12,350 bases of DNA. It comes from an uncultured Bacillaceae bacterium (GTDB lineage: Bacteria > Bacillota > Bacilli > Caldalkalibacillales > Caldalkalibacillaceae). Below are positions 7,813 through 12,350 of the stretch, in pieces. The position numbers and the translations under genes are program-made. The notes beneath the pieces are model-generated. The model saw nothing but the letters and a program-made list of their open reading frames with translations. It had not been told where the DNA came from and made no database searches. The number at the start of each line of letters is the position of its first letter. Position 1 is the first letter of the stretch. The stretch lies in assembly GCA_937967685.1 (NCBI GenBank), contig CALBTX010000026.1:1-12350 (forward strand). Reading direction: 5' to 3'.

Positions 7813-7857
7813 AGGTGACATGTTAGAACGGTATCACTGAAGGAGAGTCCAGGCGCC

Positions 7858-10593
7858 ATGAGTCAAAAATTGAAGAAAGTTCAACAACATAATGAAGAGC
7901 TTGCATCTGAAATCAAACGTGTAGAATTTGAAATTGAAAAGCTTAAAAAAGAAAATGAACGGCTTAGAAACCGTCGAGATGAGCTCATATCTCTCCATCA
8001 AGCGATTCAAAAAAGCTTATTCTGGCGACTATTCACTCTTCTAAGACAAAAAGAGAATCACCCTTTGCTAAAATTTGCCAAACGTTTACGCACCTTGATT
8101 CGAGGACAGAGCACAGCTCACAGGAAGAAACGGGCCAAACAACGGATCAACAAACTTAAATATATGCTTTATGAGTTTGGTTTTACTGAAAAAGGCGTCG
8201 CGGAACTACAACAAATTTTTGAAGAAGAACAAAATGTCTTTTTAAAGCAAATGGCCGCTTGGGAGTTGGCCTTATGGTATGCCAACAAGTATAACAAAGA
8301 TGACGCACAACGATGTCTGACATGGTTATCTAAAGCAATGGAAGCTGAACGGGATGCCTCGATGTTACGTAAAGCTGCTGTGATCGAAGCAGAGTGTCTG
8401 CACTTGCTCGGTAAAGTAGATCAAGCCAAAACGGTGCTTCGTCGAGTACTTTTGAAAGAGGAGCACGGGGATTTGCTGCTCGGACTAGCCAACTTAGAAC
8501 ATTCTGCACCTAAACGCTTGGAATGGATTAACCGCACACTCCAACTCTATGGATTGACAGAAGTATCACTCGACATCTCGGCATCTTCTCTGGAAACGAA
8601 TCATTTTCCTAACCATGAAACGGCCGGGAAGAAAATATATGATTGTTTATACTGCCAACCGCAAAAGCGTGATGATCTTGCGGACACTCATGCGACGGGA
8701 AATAATGCCGCAAAAGTATCGGTGATTATTCCTGCCCACAATGCGGCTGAAGTGATTGAGACGTCATTGCAATCGATTCTTAATCAAACTTGGACAAACC
8801 TTGAGGTGCTTGTCGTTGATGATTGCAGTACGGATAAGACCGTAGGGATCGTTGAATCTTATATGCGCAAAGATTCGCGCATACAGTTACTCAAAACGAA
8901 GACAAACAGCGGGGCTTACGTTGCCCGAAACCTTGCTTTGCAAAAAGCGACGGGAGATTTTGTCACCGTTAATGACGCAGATGACTGGTCCCATCCCGAA
9001 AAAATCGAGAAGCAAGTTCGCCATTTGCTGGATAATCCTTCCATTATTGCCAATACTTCCCAACAGGCGCGAGCAACTGAAGAACTGCATTTTCATCGAC
9101 GAGGCAAACCAGGAGCTTACCTTTTTCCTAACCTGTCTTCCCTTATGTTTCGCCGTGTTCCCGTCATGGAAAGGCTTGGATACTGGGACAGTGTCCGCTT
9201 TGGTGCTGACGGCGAGTTTAAACGTCGTCTTCAAAAGGTGTTTGGAGAAAAGACCGTCGTCGATCTGGAAACGGGTCCTCTGTCCTTTCAAAGACAAACA
9301 AAGCGTTCTTTGACAGGGAACAAGGCGTTCGGTTTTCACGGCTTCTTCATGGGGGCAAGGAAAGAGTATTTTGAGAGCTACACTTATTTTCATCAACATG
9401 CCGATTCATTGAAATATGATTTTCCTCAATCGGTCCGTCCATTTGCAGTGCCAGAACCGTTGAAACCGAATCGTGAAGTCCATCCATCGGTACAGCGGCA
9501 TTTTGATGTCATTATTGCGTCCGAATTCAGGCTCCTCGGTGGAACGAATATGTCCAATGCCGAAGAAATCAAAGCCCAGAAGCGTCTGGGATTGCGTACA
9601 GGTTTAATTCAATTGGCACGCTATGATTTTCGATCGGAAAAGTGTATCAACCCCCAGATCAGGGAATTAATTGATGGGGATCGCGTCCAAATGATTGTCC
9701 ATGGCGAAAAAGTGTCATGTGACGTCCTGATTGTGCGGCACCCTCCGATTTTACAAGAATGGCAGCAATATATGCCGAAGGTTGAAGCGAAGAATGTCCG
9801 TGTTATTGTTAACCAACCTCCGCAAAGAGATTACGGAGAGGATGGTCAAGTCCTCTATGATATTGAAACATGTAAACGTCGCTTGGAAGCTTATTTTGGC
9901 GATTCAGGCATATGGCATCCGATTGGACCCCAAATTCGGGACGCTTTAATTAAATATCATGAGGAGGAATTGCATACCGTTGAATTGGCCGATGAAGACT
10001 GGGTTAATATTATTGATGTTGATGAGTGGCGCCGTCCAAAACGTCCTGCCCGTCATTCAAAGATTCGTATCGGGCGACATTCAAGACCTCAATATGTCAA
10101 ATGGCCTGCTGATCCCGATGAGTTATTGCAGATTTATCCCGATTCCAATGACTATGAAATTCATGTGCTTGGAGGTGCGAAAGCACCACGGCAAGTTTTA
10201 GGGACACTTCCTTCAAATTGGTACGTATACGAATTTGGCCAATTAGACCCGAAGGATTTTTTGGCCACTTTGGATGTCTTTGTCTACTATACGCATCCCG
10301 ATTGGATAGAAGCATTCGGCCGTGTTATTTTTGAAGCGATGGCGGTCGGGGTGCCCGTCATTATTCCTCCGGATTATAAAAATTTGTTTGGAGAGGCAGC
10401 CATTTATGCCGAGCCTGCGGAAGTGCAAGATAAAATTCGTCAACTAATGAGTAACGACGTTGAATATGAGCGCCAAGTCGAAATCGCTCACCGTTATGTT
10501 GAAGAACATTTTGGCTATTCCAAACACGCCTCGCGCCTGATCGAAAGTGGATTGAAAACCGATAAAGCAATGCGGCTTAGCGTCTCTGAATAG
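7858..10593 (+). CDS. Coiled-coil, helical-repeat, GT2 and GT4 fusion glycosyltransferase
   Basis: This 911-residue protein has a clear series of modules. Residues 1-50 form a charged heptad-rich coiled coil, followed by FWRLFTLLRQ and a basic segment to about 95. A TPR-like helical region (about 98-235, with AAWELALWYANKYN, 133-146) precedes a GT2 domain (about 286-460) with VSVIIPAHNAAEVI, VVDDCSTDKT, D-x-D in NDADDWSHPEK (372-382) and GADGEFKRRL. A GT-B module starts at HFDVIIASEFRLLGGTN (548-564). Its C-terminal half starts at KIRIGRHSRPQYVKWP (735-750) and has E-x7-E (E818 to E826, EAFGRVIFEAMAVGVPVI). Two catalytic folds in one chain suggest that it adds two sugars, or polymerises alternating residues. 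AAGGAGAG at 7840-7847 supports the ATG at 7858. The paralogue just upstream is shorter. The stop is followed 29 bp later by the ATP-grasp gene. Sugars are not deducible. Confidence 0.9.
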   Translation: MSQKLKKVQQHNEELASEIKRVEFEIEKLKKENERLRNRRDELISLHQAIQKSLFWRLFTLLRQKENHPLLKFAKRLRTLIRGQSTAHRKKRAKQRINKLKYMLYEFGFTEKGVAELQQIFEEEQNVFLKQMAAWELALWYANKYNKDDAQRCLTWLSKAMEAERDASMLRKAAVIEAECLHLLGKVDQAKTVLRRVLLKEEHGDLLLGLANLEHSAPKRLEWINRTLQLYGLTEVSLDISASSLETNHFPNHETAGKKIYDCLYCQPQKRDDLADTHATGNNAAKVSVIIPAHNAAEVIETSLQSILNQTWTNLEVLVVDDCSTDKTVGIVESYMRKDSRIQLLKTKTNSGAYVARNLALQKATGDFVTVNDADDWSHPEKIEKQVRHLLDNPSIIANTSQQARATEELHFHRRGKPGAYLFPNLSSLMFRRVPVMERLGYWDSVRFGADGEFKRRLQKVFGEKTVVDLETGPLSFQRQTKRSLTGNKAFGFHGFFMGARKEYFESYTYFHQHADSLKYDFPQSVRPFAVPEPLKPNREVHPSVQRHFDVIIASEFRLLGGTNMSNAEEIKAQKRLGLRTGLIQLARYDFRSEKCINPQIRELIDGDRVQMIVHGEKVSCDVLIVRHPPILQEWQQYMPKVEAKNVRVIVNQPPQRDYGEDGQVLYDIETCKRRLEAYFGDSGIWHPIGPQIRDALIKYHEEELHTVELADEDWVNIIDVDEWRRPKRPARHSKIRIGRHSRPQYVKWPADPDELLQIYPDSNDYEIHVLGGAKAPRQVLGTLPSNWYVYEFGQLDPKDFLATLDVFVYYTHPDWIEAFGRVIFEAMAVGVPVIIPPDYKNLFGEAAIYAEPAEVQDKIRQLMSNDVEYERQVEIAHRYVEEHFGYSKHASRLIESGLKTDKAMRLSVSE

Positions 10594-10606
10594 GGGGATC
10601 CTTGCT

Positions 10607-10619
10607 AAGGGAGGTGATC
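10607..10619 (+). promoter_or_regulatory. Near-perfect Shine-Dalgarno sequence before the ATP-grasp gene
   Basis: AAGGGAGGTGATC differs by one inserted G from AAGGAGGTGATC, the full complement of the Bacillus 16S rRNA 3' end. Its GGAGG core ends eight bases before ATG 10623. It fixes the start there rather than at the in-frame TTG 10602, and predicts strong translation of this gene within the operon. Confidence 0.8.
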
Positions 10620-10622
10620 ACG

Positions 10623-12080
10623 ATGAGCGAAAAAAACAAACAGCTCCAACAAGCGTATGAAATAAGGGAACAGCGTCTCATGACCTTAATGAAGAAAGAG
10701 GCTGAATTAAGGAAACAGCAGGTGGAGAACAGGACGCTCCAAAAGGAAATCAAACGGATAGTGGAAAGCCGCACATGGAAATATGGGGCACCGATTCGTC
10801 ACATGATTGTTTTCACCCATTTCATCAAAGACTTATTAAAAGGCATCATTCATATTCCGCGGACGAGACGCTTGCTGCATCACAACCAACGTCTTCAGGA
10901 GGATTATGCAAAACTTGAAAAGGAACTCCGAAAGACAGAACAACGCTTGAGGGCTGAACAACAGGCTCGGCAAGCTTTGACACTGAAATGTGCGGAATCG
11001 GATCGTGATCGTCTCCGGCAAATAGCCAAGGAAGCACAAGAACACGGTGAATTACCGGATTACTTGGATCGCTTGATTCGTCAAAAAACGAATTATGATG
11101 GCGAATTTAGGCAGATCATGACATATATCGGGCGGATGGTTAAAAATGAAAGGGCTGATTTAAGACATTTAGTGTATACTAAAGTATTGACAGGATTGAA
11201 AATAGAAGAGGTTCCCGAGTTTATCCTTCGTGATGCAGGAGAATCAGAGACGCTACCTCTTGCTGAATTGTCATCATTCAGCGCAAATCTGACTTTGCGT
11301 TTAAGACAGAGACAGCTCGGTGCCCTTTTGCCTGAATGGGTTCTGGACAATAAATTGGTTGCTTATCGTTTTGTAGATGCTCTCAAGATCAGACGGCCTT
11401 GGCTGAGTGATCAACGCTACACTTTGGAGGAAATACCGATAAAACCGGGCACAGTGATTAAGCCGTATAATGGCGCTGGGTCTCGCGGAGTCTATCTCAT
11501 TTTATCCAGCAAGAAAATACGTGATGTCAAACGTTCGCAATTTCTTGATGACGAAAAAGTATTAAAAGATAATATGCAAAAAGATTTGCTCTTGGGCTGG
11601 GTTGATCAGGATGAGTGGCTTATTGAAGAGCTTGTCATGGAAGATGAACAACAGGACTTGCCCGCACGTGATTTGAAATTTTATTGTTTTTATGGAAAAG
11701 TAGGTTTAATCCTTGAAATAAGGAGATTTCCCGAATTAAGGTATTGTTGGTGGGCGCCCAATGGTGAGATCGTCAGGACTGGCAAATATGAAGACAGCTT
11801 GTTTGCAGGGGAAGGTGCATCGCCAAAAGATATCGCTCTCGCAGCCTCCCTCAGTTCAAACATTCCGGCACCTTTTATCCGCATAGATTTTTTGAAGACA
11901 CATAAAGGGCTGGTCTTTGGAGAATTTACCCCTAAGCCTGGAAATTACGATCAATTTAATCAAGCCATTGATCGAAAACTTGGAGACTATTTCTTAGATG
12001 CTGAACATCGTTTGGTTGATGATTTGTTAAATGGAAAACAATTTGAGCCATTTCAGAGCCTGTTGAAATCATTATTTTAA
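10623..12080 (+). CDS. Coiled-coil plus TupA-like ATP-grasp protein
   Basis: This 485-residue protein has two coiled-coil stretches (about residues 1-48 and 85-140), separated by ESRTWKYGAPIRHM (48-61) and a hydrophobic/basic segment. The C-terminal half matches the TupA-like ATP-grasp family: DNKLVAYRF (242-250), VIKPYNGAGSRGVYLI (278-293, ATP-binding Lys and glycine loop), WLIEELV (332-338), ARDLKFYCFYGKV (348-360), FIRIDF (418-423) and FGEFTPKPG (432-440), the last segments holding probable metal ligands D422 and E434. ATP-grasp enzymes activate a carboxylate as acyl phosphate and join it to an amine. TupA is needed for teichuronopeptide, a polyglutamate-polyglucuronate wall polymer of alkaliphilic Bacillus. 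Attaching an amino acid or peptide to a uronic acid in this polymer is therefore a plausible inference, not shown. Family assignment is by motif recall. The next gene starts 13 bp later. Confidence 0.82.
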   Translation: MSEKNKQLQQAYEIREQRLMTLMKKEAELRKQQVENRTLQKEIKRIVESRTWKYGAPIRHMIVFTHFIKDLLKGIIHIPRTRRLLHHNQRLQEDYAKLEKELRKTEQRLRAEQQARQALTLKCAESDRDRLRQIAKEAQEHGELPDYLDRLIRQKTNYDGEFRQIMTYIGRMVKNERADLRHLVYTKVLTGLKIEEVPEFILRDAGESETLPLAELSSFSANLTLRLRQRQLGALLPEWVLDNKLVAYRFVDALKIRRPWLSDQRYTLEEIPIKPGTVIKPYNGAGSRGVYLILSSKKIRDVKRSQFLDDEKVLKDNMQKDLLLGWVDQDEWLIEELVMEDEQQDLPARDLKFYCFYGKVGLILEIRRFPELRYCWWAPNGEIVRTGKYEDSLFAGEGASPKDIALAASLSSNIPAPFIRIDFLKTHKGLVFGEFTPKPGNYDQFNQAIDRKLGDYFLDAEHRLVDDLLNGKQFEPFQSLLKSLF

Positions 12081-12093
12081 GAGGGTGGGTGGA

Positions 12094-12350
12094 ATGGGAA
12101 AAGAGAACAGTACGGTTTGGCTTCCCCATCTAGCAAGTGATATCGTATCTGATGCCCGAGGTCCCGAGTTAGATGCTTATGTGGTGGCGCTCGAAGGATG
12201 GAGACGTGGACTAACGCTTAAATGGCATACTAAAGACTCGGAAAAGTTCCCTAGTATGAAAACATGGTTTGTTGATAAGCCAGGCAAACTGTTTTCTTTA
12301 AGTTCTGAGGATAGAACGCATTACTTTTTCCGAACGAGAGGGGATAAAGT
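12094..12350 (+). CDS. Start of a probable second ATP-grasp-type gene (partial, runs off the window)
   Basis: An open frame from ATG 12094 runs to the window edge for 85 complete codons, with GAGGGTGGGTGG at 12081-12092 just upstream and 13 bp after the previous stop. It begins MGKENSTVWLPHLASDIV. Recognisable stretches are DAYVVALEGWRRGLTLKWHT (27-46) and LFSLSSEDRTHYFFRTRGDK (66-85). This resembles, from memory, the N-terminus of cyanophycin-synthetase-like ATP-grasp ligases found in Bacillales surface-polymer loci, in which the catalytic domain lies beyond the part visible here. No catalytic motif falls inside the window, so the function is tentative. Its position directly after a TupA-like gene agrees with a role in adding a peptide part to the polymer. 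Confidence 0.6.
   Translation, partial: MGKENSTVWLPHLASDIVSDARGPELDAYVVALEGWRRGLTLKWHTKDSEKFPSMKTWFVDKPGKLFSLSSEDRTHYFFRTRGDK

Noticed and set aside
7690..7857. Frameshifted remnant of the missing GT-B donor half after the first paralogue
   Set aside because: A +2 frame near 7690-7735 gives a weakly similar basic stretch (RSKRIK), but stops follow quickly and no continuing match to the paralogue was found, so a pseudogene call is not supported.
8887..9399. A 170-codon open frame on the minus strand and a 153-codon plus-strand frame (8852-9313) inside the large glycosyltransferase gene
   Set aside because: Both lie fully within the well-supported GT2 domain of the gene at 7858, have no recognisable domains or ribosome site, and are explained as shadows of that coding frame.

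Overview
The window looks like part of a surface-polysaccharide (capsule or teichuronic-type wall polymer) locus from a low-to-mid GC Gram-positive bacterium, most likely Bacillales. The reasons are strong AGGAGG-type ribosome binding sites (one, before the gene at 10623, nearly fully complements the Bacillus 16S rRNA 3' end), GTG/ATG starts, a TuaG-like glycosyltransferase, TagG/TagH-like export components and a TupA-like ATP-grasp protein. The species cannot be named from this sequence. No rRNA, tRNA, transposase, CRISPR array or integrase was seen.

Layout: the last codons of an upstream gene (to 55) are followed by a GC-rich hairpin (98-133). Eight genes then run on the plus strand with almost no gaps: a GT4 glycosyltransferase (160-1284), a second GT-B/GT4-type glycosyltransferase with an odd low-complexity linker and a C8 tract (1349-2593), a TuaG-like GT2 glycosyltransferase overlapping it by ATGA (2590-3357), an ABC-2 permease (3389-4165), an ATPase with two fused nucleotide-binding domains (4179-5714), a multidomain GT2 protein (5731-7728), its larger paralogue with coiled coil, helical-repeat, GT2 and GT-B modules (7858-10593), and a coiled-coil plus TupA-like ATP-grasp protein (10623-12080). 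A ninth gene starts at 12094 and runs off the edge. No gene-free stretch exceeds 156 bp. The minus strand carries no convincing gene.

Working model (inference): several glycosyltransferases build a polysaccharide on a lipid carrier at the inner face of the membrane. The permease and the double-NBD ATPase export it by the ABC-dependent route; no Wzx flippase or Wzy polymerase is visible here. One or two ATP-grasp enzymes would add amino acids or peptide to acidic sugars, as proposed for teichuronopeptide. The most unusual points are the fused double ATPase served by one permease gene, the tandem paralogues of which the first carries only a degenerate half GT-B module, and the coiled-coil plus Trp/Arg-rich segment found at the N-terminus of both a glycosyltransferase and the ATP-grasp enzyme, which suggests a shared membrane or scaffold docking mode.
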